NCBI GenBank assembly: GCA_003194525.1
Contig: NBIV01000067.1
Coordinates: 186,001-250,000, forward strand
Direction: 5' to 3'
From: Gracilariopsis chorda
Taxonomy: Eukaryota > Rhodophyta > Florideophyceae > Gracilariales > Gracilariaceae
Length of the DNA stretch: 64,000 nt
Within the stretch, counting starts at the first letter, position 1. Every line of letters begins with the position of its first letter. Position numbers and translations under genes: made by a program. Below, one piece after another: positions 53,282 to 64,000 of this stretch. The notes under the pieces are model-generated. The model was not told the origin of the DNA and did no database searches. It worked only from the letters and a program-made list of their open reading frames with translations.

Positions 53282-55635
53282 GTGCTCGTCTCCCTCGGCA
53301 ATTCTAAGGGTCCGCTCGGGGCGCGCCTTGCAGCGGTGATTCTTACCTCTATCGTAGGTGCTGTCCTCGCCTACGCTTTTATTCCGTGCGGCGTCCGTTC
53401 GGAACCTCCAAGGCTAAAAATTGGCCCTAACCTCACGCGTATCCACCCGCGTCCACTCATACCTCAGGTGTACCTCCTCCTGATGATCAGGTGCATATCA
53501 GCCCCATTTCTCTACTTCCTTGTGCGGGTGACTTTCATATTCTGGAGGAACGCCTGAACGCGAAACTATGAATCGTTTCCGTATTATGGAGCGGCCTGCG
53601 TCTCCTGCATCCTCCGAGGCGTCACCCGCCTGCATTTATCGACAGATTTGCGATAGTCCCGCGATTCCTGAAGGAAATGTAAGCGGCGGCACTCTTCTGC
53701 AGGTATCTTTCTCCTTTTGTGGTGTGAAAACACAACTTTCTCCTGATTTTCCTGCTTTCCTCTGCTCCTTTGGAATGTTTCAAGCTTATTATGATCAATC
53801 TTCGACTCCCGTGGATCTTCATGTCTATCACCCCTCTACTGGTGCGCCATTCTGGCCTGGGGAGCATCTCGATCATCGTGCCACTTGGGTGTTCGTGCTT
53901 TTCCAAGATCGGCGGGTCAGCCTACCGTGTTCCGTCGGTGAATACATCCATTATTTCGCGCGATACCTTCAGGCGGGGCGCTTTGGCACGGTTCCCAAAA
54001 CTCCCTGGGGTGAGGGCAAACGTAACCGTGAGGATTCGTATCGCGCTCATTGGCTCCACGTTCCGGTGCATGACGATAACGCTCCGACAACGGTGGGGTA
54101 CTGCGATACTCCCTACTCTAGGTGTATCGAAGAACGCGAAATGCAGTCGCGTCTGGAGCTTCTGCTTCAGGAGGAATCCATTCACCATGCGGAGCGTCAT
54201 CCTGGCAACATTTCCGTTGGCCGCTCTCCTCTGGCGTTGCTTCTTTATGAACCTCCTTACGATGGTCTCTATTTTTTACACCGCAGTAGCTGGGGTACCA
54301 AATCTGTGGACGAAACCCGTATCAGGAACACCTTTGGATTCTTCTTCGGATGTAACAACACGTAGTTCCATGATACAGTTTCTGGTAAGCGCTCTAAATA
54401 CTACGTCCCCATCGTCAACTCCTGGAGGGACCATTGGGTGTCGCTTCACCTGAGCGTGCCGACGCCGCTCGTCTTTTCATATCACACCTCCGAGGTACTC
54501 GATACCCACGGCTCCCTGAGAGGTTTCGTTATGTTGATTGCCTCTACGTAGTTCGCTGTGGGGCCCCTTATGGCGTACTTTCAGGCAGCAGATAAGGGTG
54601 TCCTCTCCTGTACGTGGAGCTGCGATAGTCGCCTCTACTGGGACTCGTCATACCACCCTACAAAAGGTCGTTTACTTCCCCTTTTGGGTGGCCATGATCC
54701 AGTATATCTGCTGCTTGGGTGTCCAAAACCTTGGAAAGGGCACCACGTGGAGTGCAGACGAAGCGGGACCTCTTCTTGATTACAAACTTTAGGTGGACTG
54801 GTCTGAAACCCCGGGTTTCCTGTGGTATGACTATGGAGGAGACAAGTTCTACCCCGTCAAGGGAAGTCCGAACGGTGACGATGACGAGCGCGCATATGCT
54901 GCTTTTCCCTGCCATATTGAGGAGAGGACGCCAAAAGTGCCACGAGTTCAGGTCTCCGATTATGATTCTAAGGTGGAGAGTCTGTCGATCCGCACGCCAA
55001 TTCCTTCGCCGGTTGGAGGATTAGCTATAGCTCCTGCAGTTAGCGGTGATACTTCTCCTACTCCTGCGTTTGTTGCTGCAGCTCCCGTTATTGTCACTCC
55101 GGCGTCGGTTTTCGCCGTCCCTGCGGTGGGGATGGATGTTTCTCCCATGAAGATAGAAGCGACCCCTCCTGCCCCGGTGGGTCCAAGGCCTTTGGTTCTT
55201 TGTGCCCTTCCGTCGCCGTCGGCTTTGGTGGCCGGACCTGCTTCTCCTATCCAGACCAGTGCGTCTTCCCCAATGGTGGTATCCGCAGCTCCTTTGGTGA
55301 TTGCTACCGCAGTCGGGTCACCGAAAGGTGCGATGGCAGTCGCCTTTTGGGATTTGGTGCAGGCCTGCATGGTTGTTGGCGTCAGCACACCAGCTTCTCC
55401 CGTTGAGGCGATGCGCGAAGCTCGCGGCTGGGTGCTAAAGCTCTGGAAGGCGGGTACTGATAGCGATTCTCTGAGGGCGATGCGTGACAGCCTGAAAGAG
55501 TTCATCGATAACCAGGCCACTGTGGCAAAGGCGCGCCTGGATGCGAAGTATGCGGTGCGCTTTGGCGGGAACCTCTGGGCAGTTGACATAGCTTGTACGG
55601 AGCCAGTTGGAAAATTCAAAAAAGTTAGCCCTTAG
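53282..55635 (+). other. antisense reading-frame block of gypsy element 2
   Basis: On the strand opposite to pol, between the chromodomain and the 3' LTR, lie open frames at 53568-54365 and 54793-55635, plus a shorter one at 53282-53557 with two hydrophobic segments. The first has an acidic/aromatic composition (HLDHRATWVFVLFQDRRVSL). The second has a long Ala/Pro/Val-rich tract followed by a helical end (MREARGWVLKLWKAG, KAMRDSLKEF-like). No known domain is recognised. Position and orientation match the antisense block of element 1. Confidence 0.55.
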
Positions 55636-55763
55636 GTGGTACAGCAGTTCAATCTAAGGTTATTGTTAAATTGTGTTAGTAAGTCCCTACAAGTGCGAAA
55701 AGACGCGAAAAGAAACCTGTAAAGTAGTGTGAAAATGTGTGTCTCCTCCTGTAGGTGAGGAAA

Positions 55764-56388
55764 TCAGGGATAGACCATTTTTGAGCTCTCCCCCTTTCTT
55801 GAACGAAAACGCCTACGAGTAGTTGCGGTCTCGCTCCAGTGTGGCGAGGTATCGCTTGAGCAAGTCCTCCAGATTGTGTTCCTAAGGTTCTTACGTATCA
55901 CCCGCTGAGCTATAGACGTACCATCTGATGCAGTACTTGATTCCTGAAGGGCTTTGACGGTGCGACACGATGTGGTCCACTGCACATAGGGTCCCACCCT
56001 GGGGCTCCCGGAGTACGTACGGAGTATTTTGAGGAGTGTTGCATAAAGGAGGGGCATCGTCATTCATGGAAGAGCTAAGTGGATCCGCGGATACTACCTT
56101 AGGTGAACGGCACATGGCCGGTCTTGTTGCTGGTGTCGCACGCGGTGGAGAATGTGCGATGACTGGCTGCTGAGGTCGCTTCCGTGGGAGAGGTTCTGGT
56201 ACTTTTGTCACCCGGTCTCGTGAGACGACTTCGTGGAGCCCGCTTACTTCGATGGCTATCGTATCCTTATAGGTAGCGAGGACCTTGTAGGGCCCTACGG
56301 TATTTGGCGCCAATTTGCGGGTGACGTCTGGCGGTTCTTCTGACGTCTTCTGGGGTTTTTCGAGGAAAAGTTCACCCCCTCCCTTCAC
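55764..56388 (-). other. integrase C-terminal and chromodomain region of gypsy element 2
   Basis: The minus strand reads NTVGPYKVLATYKDTIAIEV, like the integrase tail of element 1, and then CAVDHIVSHRQSPSGIKYCI, the start of a chromodomain, at about 55920-56000. Confidence 0.8.
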
Positions 56389-56397
56389 CTGTGGGCC

Positions 56398-58810
56398 TTA
56401 TTTCACCTTCAGGTCGATATCCTGTTTGTATCTCCTTTGAGAGGCAGTCAGCTTAGCCTTCGCAAGCGTGAGTGCGTTCTCATACTGCCAGACGGATGCC
56501 CGTTTTGACTGGGCTGCCGTGTGTCCAACAGTGGCGAGGCTCTCCTTACAGAAAGGGCCCGTGCCCTGCTTCTTTAAGAACCCCCCCATGGTTTTGGGGA
56601 GTACTTCGTTCTCCTCTTCAACTACGGCCATCACCTCGGGAATGCCGGCATGTTTTCCACTGGGGTTATTACATTTCACGAAATCTCCTGCAGGTTTGCT
56701 CCTTCCCTCGTGCCACATAGGGTGAGGCCCAGACCGGTGTCCTCCAAGGGGGTTGTATCTTCTCCATCGGTGGATATACGGGACAGAGCGTCCGCTGCCT
56801 GGTGTTTCGAGCCTGTTCGATGGAAGATATCAAACTCGTACTGCAGCAGGCGCAACCTCTGACGTTCTAGGCGTCCGGTCGCGTCAGTCAAGGACAATAT
56901 CCAATTCAGTGGAGCATCATCAGTGCTCAAGCTAAAGCGCGTACCCCCCAAGTGGGGGTGCAGTAGTAGTACTGCCCACACTATAGCGAGACACTCCCGC
57001 TCGGAGGTGGAGTAGTTCCGCTCCGCCTGAGAGAGGCCAGGACTGCATTAAACTATTGGCTTCAGTCCACCTTCTGATTGTTCCTGTAGGAGAGTGCATC
57101 CCACCTGGTACTTACAGGCGGCCGTAGCCAAACCCATGCGTCCGTGCCGTTTCGGTAGAACCAATATCGGAGCTTCAATCAGTTTCCTCTTCAGGATGTC
57201 GAAAGCATCATACTCCTCTTCCGTTAGAGTGCCAGTCTTTGTCGTTTATCTTTCTCCGAAAGGCAGTTCATTGGGGCCACGATTTGGGAGAAATTAGGGA
57301 CAAACCTGCGCAAGACGTTGCTAAAACCTAGGAAGGAACGTAGTTCCGTCTGGTCCGTGGGATTTTTGGCTTCTTTGATGGCGTCTTGAGTCTTGCTTGA
57401 TACCTGTAGGCGACTACGGAGCACTACTTGTCCCAGGTAGTCCACAGAGGACTTGAAAAAGCACTTCTCTAGCTTCAGGGTTAGGCCAGCATTTTTCACG
57501 AGTTGGAGGACGTGCCTCAAATGCGTGAAGTGCTCCTCCATGGTGCGCGAGTAGATAATGACGACGTCAATGTATACCAGGGCGTACTGCAACTTCAACT
57601 TTGACAGGAGTATGTCAACTGCCCGCTGGAAAGTGCCGGGGGGCGTCTTTCAATCCAAAAGGCATCCTCAAGAATCTGAATACGCCACAGTGGGTGGTGA
57701 ACGTTGTCTTGTCCTTACCGGCGTCGTCCATGTCGATTTACTGGTATCCACTATTGGCGTTCAGAGTACAGAATACCGATGCATGACTTAAGGAGTCCAT
57801 AATATCATACATGCGTGGTATCTGGTAGGCATCCCGCATGGTTACCTCATTCAAGCGCCTGTAATCGATAAAAAACCTCATAGATCCATCTTTCTTCTTG
57901 GCGGACACCACTGCGGAGGCCCATTTGATGGTGGAAGGCTCAATCAAGATCTTGTACAACAATCGAGATCGCGTGTATGGGGATCAACTCTCCTTGGGAG
58001 TTGAAGCACCGGTTTTACCTCAGGGGTTAGCTGGATCCGGTGCTTGGTCACGTTCACTTGGCCTAAACGGCCGGAGCACGTATCCTCCAATGCAGGTGAA
58101 AGTTTTATTATCCTTTGGCGATACTTTACGAATTCTTCGCCAATATTAAGCTTCTCCTGCCATGAGGCAGGTGGTGTCTTCTCAGGAGGCGACGGTGAAG
58201 AATCAGTCTTCATTGCGATGAAAGTGTCCTGCACGGCAAGGTATTTCTTTGGCGGGATCTGAGCCAGTTCTCTAGGAGCGGACAGAGCTATCCCCACTAC
58301 GGTGCCCTTGTGAATCTCAAATAGAGACTCCTTAGGGTTGGCAATGACAACCCTGAAGGGGATGGTTGGCACTATTTCAATGACACAATTCGCCATCATG
58401 GAGTGCTTCCTCGTAGTAAGGTGAGGGCTCCCCTGCAAGAAGAACCAGCCTGAGGTGTATGATAGCACTCAGACTTCGGCCTGGTTCCTCGCCAGTATCT
58501 GAACACTATTCACCAGTCGGAGTTTGTTCGACTGCGTCTCCTTTGGAAGTATACACACGTGACGCGCATATACGTCGGGTCCCGGAGATGCAGACACGAT
58601 ACCTACAGTGGCGGCATTATGAAATATCACTTTCCGCAGGCGTGCGTAGATGGCATGCACATACCGGTACACAAAAGAAGCCCCCAGTATGCCACGTGCG
58701 GCCAAGTTTGTCACCACCAAGAACCACATTCTTACCTTTAAGGATCCGACACGGAGATATAAAGGCAGAGCCCCGAGAATGTTTAACATTCGCCGCGAGG
58801 CATCGCGCAT
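56398..58810 (-). other. pol region of gypsy element 2
   Basis: Minus-strand pieces match element 1: a protease-end segment (LVVTNLAARGILGASFVYRY), reverse transcriptase (FIDYRRLNEVTMRDAYQIPR; TELRSFLGFSNVLRRFVPNF) and RNase H (LDGRLERQ-like region with ADALSRIS). It is broken by many interruptions, which are not listed. Confidence 0.85.
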
Positions 58811-58899
58811 CTTTGGTAGTTTGTCCGTCCTTAAGGATTTCAGGGCGACCTGGGGAACATGTCGACATGTACCGGGTTTGGACCGGCGCCTGTGTCCAA

Positions 58900-61500
58900 G
58901 GTGTCACGTGCGGTGGTTGATGCGAGAGGAGAGCATCTTAAGGAGACAAATACTTTATAGTTCTCGCGTCAAAGGGGATATACTGATTCCAAGAAGGTGG
59001 TCGATGGGTCCGCTGAAAATGGGGGATCCAGTGATTTCGTTGCGTTTTGGCGTGGGAGGTCCACCAATTCCATTGCAACTTGGCACACTGATTCCGCCCC
59101 TTTCCTAGAGGTAACTTCCGTTGGACTGAGGCTCGATGGAAGGGAGCCACGCGGAGCCTCTACGCACAGTCCTGAGGCTTTTCTTAAGTGGAGGGTGTCG
59201 GAGCTCCACGAATTGCGTTTGGTTGCAACGGTGCAACTGGGGTCGCAGTGTTCCATTGCGAGGTGATAGGTGCTGCAGCCGGGGCAGCCGGTCCCTGCGT
59301 AAGTGATCCTGGGACAGGTTGAGCGGCTTTCCCCAATGGGGTGCCGTATCCATAACGACATTGAGGGGATCGGAAATCACCATGAGCTGTATGATAACTA
59401 TCATTCTCCGAGTAGGTGTCTTTCGCTGCCTGGAAATTCTTCTCTCTCTACTGGAGCATGACTGCCCTCATTGCCAGGATGAGAGTGGTGCATTGCACCG
59501 GCTCTCAGGACAGGCAGATCCTACAAGGTGGTGGGTAACTTCGAGGATCTGCGAAGCGAACGATCCTAAAGGATCTCGCTGAGGTTTATGAGGAGGGTGA
59601 CGACCGTGTCCGTGAACGGGACAGTGCCCCTTGGGGTGACACGAAGCTGAGAGCAAAGACGTCCTGCTCGTGGTCGATTGTTAGATCGTCCATGTCTCCT
59701 GAGGTGCTTGTTTCCAACGTAAAGGCCATAGAAGTGTGATTAATTGAGTCGGAGAGTTTGTCCGAAAGTGGAGCGTGTGCTTCGCCATGCAGCGCGGTGG
59801 GTGTCCCCGTAGGATTCCGCGAATCGCGATAAATCCGTATTGGGGGTCCGAGGATTCGTGGTCAAATGGTTGCGCACCCTCGCGCGGATCGAAGGGAGGA
59901 GTCCCTCGACTAACAGCGACTTTAACCGCCGTTCAGAGTATACGTTTCCGCACCTTAAGGCATTGCTCCAGAGTGTCTAGGAAAACTCCGTTTTGGTCAT
60001 TCCCGTGCTTTTTCGGTAGGAGGTGACGTCAACCTCGGCATCCGCAATCGCCTCATCTGTGGCGTACCGTTTGAGGAGGAAGTTGACCACCTCGGGGTAC
60101 GTCATCAGGACTTCCGTTCCAGGATCATCCACAAGTGCGCTTTCTCCTGTGAGGTGGGGTTGCAGGAGGGAGTGCCCCTGCGCAGTTTGGTAGAACTGCA
60201 AGCACCACATGGCAGCACCTTCATGCACGCCGTTGGTGTTACACGCAGAAAGCAAGTTTGTAAGGAAGTTCAGCACTGAAATGGGGTCTTCGCCTGAACA
60301 GGTGTATTTATTCATTTGAATATCCATCCGGCGCTGAATCTTCGTAAGTCGCTTAGTGACCGACTTGTCGTAAAGGTTGGAGCGATTATGCAATCTCTAC
60401 GTTTCATTATCCACCAACTTGGCGAATAGATCATTGAATGGGACGAACTTCGTGACCCTTGGCCGTTTCTCCTTCAAAGGTACTTCGTCCTCTGAGTCGG
60501 AGCTGTTCTCGGAATCGGAGCCCGTACTACTCCCTGAATCGGGATGTCTTCTATTTCTTCATCTGTCTCTCCGTTTTCAGCTTCGTCTTTCCTAGGTGGT
60601 GTCTGGGGGTCTAACGTGGTCCCCGTTATCGCGATTCACTATCGGAGTATCCTGTCATCCTCTCCGAAGGTGAATTTTGTCGCGACTCGTAACCTGTCCT
60701 CCTCCCTCCGGAGTCAGGTCCAAACGGTTCACAGGAGGATTCCTAGGGCTTCACCGTTTCCTTGCGCGGTATCCCGTCCTTCTCCGGCGCGAGGAATGGC
60801 AGTATCCTGTCCTCCTTTGCCCGGCGTTCCCTTACGTGTTGATAGAGAAAACCTCTCCTGTACGGAAAATGCAATTTCAAACGCAGCTAACGGTTGTAGC
60901 TGCGTGGTTTGGGAGCAAACCTCCGCTCGGATAGCATCAGAAATCACCTCTAGGAAATCATTCGAATCCAAGAGAGCATCTGCCGCGTGGTGCGCCCTTT
61001 TGATCGCAATTTCCCCCACTAAGGCGTGGTGGGGGGGTCCAAGATGCGCCTCGACATCTGAAGGAATCCATTCAGCGAGCTTTTGCGAGAAAGTCGGTGA
61101 GGCGTGGGGCCATAGACTCGATAAGCGTATCAGGTTCTATCGCGCCCTGGGCCTGGATCTCGTGAGGCGGTGGCGGTTGTGACGCCGTCTGGGATTCTTC
61201 AACTTCCACAGCGGCATTCTCATGAGGCTTGGCTGGTTATCCGCTATCATCGAGTCATGTAGTCTCCTGGGGCGTTGTCGGAACCGGTCGACACTGGATC
61301 CCGCATTCCGTAGGGGGCGTTCAGGATCATCCAGCATGGCGGTAGGTCCTTGACGGACGTTGCACGTGCTGCGTCCACCCTGGAAGCCCAGTGTCTGAGG
61401 AGCCTGGGAGGGAGTTTCCGGGGTTGGTTTTTGAGGGCCCATAGAGGAGTAGGTCGGAGTGATTTGTTTCCACTTCCGAATCAGCTTAACCAAGGATTCC
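58900..61500 (-). other. gag region of gypsy element 2
   Basis: The capsid-like domain is recognisable at 59977-60393 (CSGEDPISVLNFLTNLLSAC; LLKRYATDEAIADAEVDVTS) by comparison with element 1. The rest is low-complexity and decayed. Confidence 0.75.
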
Positions 61501-61587
61501 AATACGAAGGGGGTCCAGTCGGTGCGAGTATAGCGTTTTTCTTTCGCGCAGCATTAGATAAACCTTAGGGAACGAATCTTTTAGGTC

Positions 61588-61600
61588 GGGAAACCAGTTG
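61588..61600 (-). other. primer-binding site of gypsy element 2
   Basis: Just inside the LTR, the minus strand reads CAACTGGTTTCCCGACC. It shares TGGTYTCCCGACC with the equivalent site of element 1. Confidence 0.6.
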
Positions 61601-62167
61601 TGGTGCAGCCAGTGGTGAGCAAAACGTCTGTAAAATAGAAGTTTTACATTTGGCCTAACAAATGGGTTCCAATAGGTGATGGTCTCCTTAATATAGGAAA
61701 TATAGGAGCGGCAACCAGGGCAATCGTGAAAAGAGATCCGCAAGCACCAAACGGAGAGTGGGTTCTCTGGGGGGACGATAATCCTACAGGCGCTGCTATA
61801 GGACGAGCTGGGTATAGGAGGCTTAGAAAACACCTAGAAAATGACGTAATAGTGTGCTTGAAGGTGATTATCACGAGGTTGAACCAAACGAGCTAGAACA
61901 AGCCTTGAAGGTGCTTGCTTTTCCTGGAGGTGGAGCTTCGAGCTGCGCACTATATACAGTGCCGCGAGCTGACATCGTCGGAAACTCTCTACTGTACCCT
62001 ATAAAAATCTAAGATAGGTTATTCTACCTAATTGGATTACAGTCTGCTAGACCAATTTCTCTGGAGTGGTGTGCCACGTGGCACCAGTTAGAAAATACGA
62101 GTTCTCCGCTAGGAATCTTCCGTAATAGCCCATCCTTAGTAGCATGCATAGTACCCACTCTACAACA
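61601..62167 (-). repeat. 5' LTR of gypsy element 2 (element orientation)
   Basis: Plus-strand start TGGTGCAGCCAGTGG, end TACAACA; direct repeat of 52669-53232. Confidence 0.88.
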
Positions 62168-62481
62168 CCCAAGACTTGAAAAGAGTTGTTGGAGTTTATG
62201 GCATTCTTCCAAGGTTTTGAAACTGGGAACTGCGCCAAGTTTTGTTCTCAATTCTACCATGGAAGAAAACTCTGATTTTGTTGACGAAGGAGCAGAAAGA
62301 GAGTTAGTGGGAACTAACAAGTCTACAAATATGCCAATGACGCAAACAGAGGAGATAGTGGTTCAATGACGAGCCTCAGAGCTACTGTTGGAGAGAATGG
62401 TAGAGCAACCGTCATCTCGTGACAGTGAAAGCTCTATCACTGCAGCTGATGTGCGTTTAAGGCAAAAACAGCGGCGAAAGT
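62168..62481 (+). pseudogene. C-terminal end of the transposase/YqaJ/zinc-ribbon gene
   Basis: Immediately after the gypsy LTR the plus strand reads PRLEKSCWSLWHSSKVLKLG in the phase that continues QLCVRTYP before the insertion. An acidic, Ser/Thr-rich tail follows, ending in a basic RLRQKQRRK and a stop near 62480. One in-frame stop interrupts the tail. This places the insertion of gypsy element 2 inside the gene's last exon. Confidence 0.55.
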
Positions 62482-64000
62482 AAACCAATTGCGACTGGTT
62501 CATAGATGTGTTAAAATGTTCAAGACCCTGCATAATTAGTGCTGCGAGTGTTTAGAAGGTGCCGTTATTGATCAATATAGTTATCAAAACGTCTTTTTGA
62601 GGCCTTGCAAAAGATGTCTAGTGGTTGAACTTTGAAAGCTTGCTGTGCGATTATCATTTCATAACCTGCGGTAAAAAATTTTGTATGAAAGCGGATAAAC
62701 ATGTTTTATGCTTCTTTGTCTTCGAGACTTTGGAATGTTGCTGTTCGCCGAACTATTGCGCTGCAGAGCATTGGGATCACTATAGTGATCTTCAAATAAT
62801 GGCATTAGGGATATTCCAACATATCATGTAGAAAAGCATATGACTTCTACATTCTGATGGTCAATACCTCCTATTACGTATCAGAGATACCTATGATACC
62901 CTTCATATCCTTGGGATCCATGTATTATCTGACACTAATCTTCTCAGTTCGAGAATACAAAGAACATTTAATGGAACGCTAGCATACTTTCGCATGTATG
63001 GTTTCCAACAAGAATGGGTTTCTTGTCAATTGAAAAGCATATATCACAGCAGGGAACCGCTTGCCTTTAAGAAAAAAGGAAATCATTACTACAAATCTGT
63101 GCCGTGCGCTCACTGAGGATACAAGCTAATGCGTGGCGGGTGACTTAGTAGTGGATGCAGAAGTAGGGTTATTTCATGGTCAAACAAAATCATTTTGCGG
63201 TTGATGGCATAAGCAATGAGCTTCTTGCAAATATCGTGCCCAAGCCGTTTTCTAGCTAAGCCATCTTTTATCATGAACAAGAAAAATTACATAAGAATAC
63301 TTATCCAACCGCTGATTCCTCCTGACATCCTCTTGCATGTTTTTTTGCCAAAATTGTAGTTCATGTTCCTTTTAACGTCCACAGACTAGTCCAACACTTG
63401 CAACAGACATGGCAGATAACTGTTGGCAAACTCTTCAAGAAAAAAACTTCTTTCTTTCGTCTCAGGCAGGTCGCCGCAAGAGTTCTTGGTCATTCTGTTC
63501 TTCTCTTAGCCCAGTTCAGGGTATACAACATGTAGTGAGTAGTTGGAAACTGAATGATTCCGTTTTCTAATCTCGTAGCTGAGCGGCTTTCCACGTCGGA
63601 CGATGACGCTTGTCTGCGCAGGCAGTCTGGTCGGATCTCGAGATCCTTTTATTGCCTACCAGACTGCCGCATGTTTAGATAGCCACGGGGGCAGTTCCTC
63701 AGAGAGTATCTCCACCTCCAAGCAGGATGTGAGAAATAGTTGAACAGTTAAGTAGAATAGGTCTGAAAAAAGAGAATAAGTACCAATACCTCTAGCTTTA
63801 TCTGAGTGAAAGAAGAAGAAGGTACCTTGAACTATGGCACTACATGTTTCCTCTTGAAACTGCACTACACACTGCACAAACTACGTTTTGGCAGGTTTGA
63901 ACGTCTTTGTACGCGGGTTGTTCACGTAGAACTATGGGAAACGCTTTTGTTAGACTGCATAGGATACGTGGTCCTTTAATTAAGGTAGACATCTACCAAA
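62482..64000. other. about 1.5 kb, no recognised gene
   Basis: AT-rich sequence with short frames only. A nested palindrome lies at 63621-63668 (listed separately). The minus-strand frame at 63656-63877 has a weakly hydrophobic middle but no other support. Confidence 0.4.
63621..63668. repeat. nested palindrome / hairpin
   Basis: The outer arms GGCAGTCTGGT (63621-63631) and ACCAGACTGCC (63658-63668) pair perfectly over 11 bp. The interior holds a 14-bp perfect palindrome GGATCTCGAGATCC (63633-63646) followed by TTTT. Confidence 0.85.

Larger units (their letters stand above)
52669..62167 (-). mobile_element. Ty3/gypsy LTR retrotransposon with chromodomain, element 2 (fossil, broken)
   Basis: Direct repeats 52669-53232 and 61601-62167 (about 565 bp) are its LTRs, and its genes read on the minus strand. 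Flanks CCCAG (about 52662) and CCCAA (62168) may be the remains of a target duplication. The LTRs differ clearly more than those of element 1, so it is older. Gag, protease, reverse transcriptase, RNase H, integrase C-terminal and chromodomain sequences are recognisable in order. They are interrupted in ten or more places, and the element is shorter than element 1. It sits inside the zinc-ribbon part of the transposase/YqaJ gene. Confidence 0.88.

Noticed and set aside
1-64000. Bacterial or organellar origin of the window
   Set aside because: Spliceosomal introns, POLD1-like sequence, a chromodomain, Helitron and pogo/Tigger elements all point to a eukaryotic nucleus.

Overview
The window looks like nuclear DNA of a eukaryote with compact, intron-poor genes and heavy transposon load. 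Two genes on the minus strand need short introns (88, 125 and 138 nt) with clear GT donors and AG acceptors. Most of the rest is piggyBac, Helitron, pogo/Tigger-like, tyrosine-recombinase and chromodomain Ty3/gypsy sequence. Small introns plus this repeat mix fit a florideophyte red alga such as Chondrus. That is an inference; nothing in the window names the species.

Layout. 1-2049: right part of a piggyBac-like element (minus), running off the left edge. 2487-4384: a PP-loop (asparagine-synthase-like) gene, one intron. 5428-6676: a secreted alpha/beta hydrolase, two introns. 6907-7981: a GC-rich Sel1-repeat relic. 8001-8429: a small unknown gene. 9589-12827: a short non-autonomous and a long piggyBac-like element lying back to back. 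About 12.9-16.1 kb: a Helitron keeping a 940-codon helicase frame but not the Rep domain. 18206-18868: a coiled-coil relic. 19070-27300: pieces of a DNA polymerase delta catalytic-subunit gene, split by 6 kb that holds two pogo/Tigger-like transposons and a mitochondrial-type rRNA 2'-O-methyltransferase (MRM1-like) with a nonsense codon. 27567-28825: a tyrosine recombinase (Crypton-like). 29163-29560: a 141-bp tandem repeat rich in hairpins. 29691-31296: an unknown gene cut by a solo LTR; a second solo LTR lies at 32055-32862. 32.9-38.5 kb: poorly recognised DNA with a segmental duplication.

The right third is a nest. A transposase-like gene carrying a YqaJ-type PD-(D/E)XK nuclease domain and a C-terminal zinc ribbon (50212-52668, continuing 62168-62481) is interrupted or bordered by two Ty3/gypsy elements. 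The first (38558-50210, plus strand) is young and nearly complete. The second (52669-62167, minus strand) is old and broken. Both carry a block of antisense reading frames between the chromodomain and the 3' LTR, and both seem to share a primer-binding site.

The best candidates for something undescribed are the transposase/YqaJ/zinc-ribbon gene and the shared antisense block of the two gypsy elements. Few genes here look able to act: the PP-loop gene, the hydrolase and perhaps the small gene at 8001-8429. Most other coding sequence is transposon-derived or decayed host sequence.
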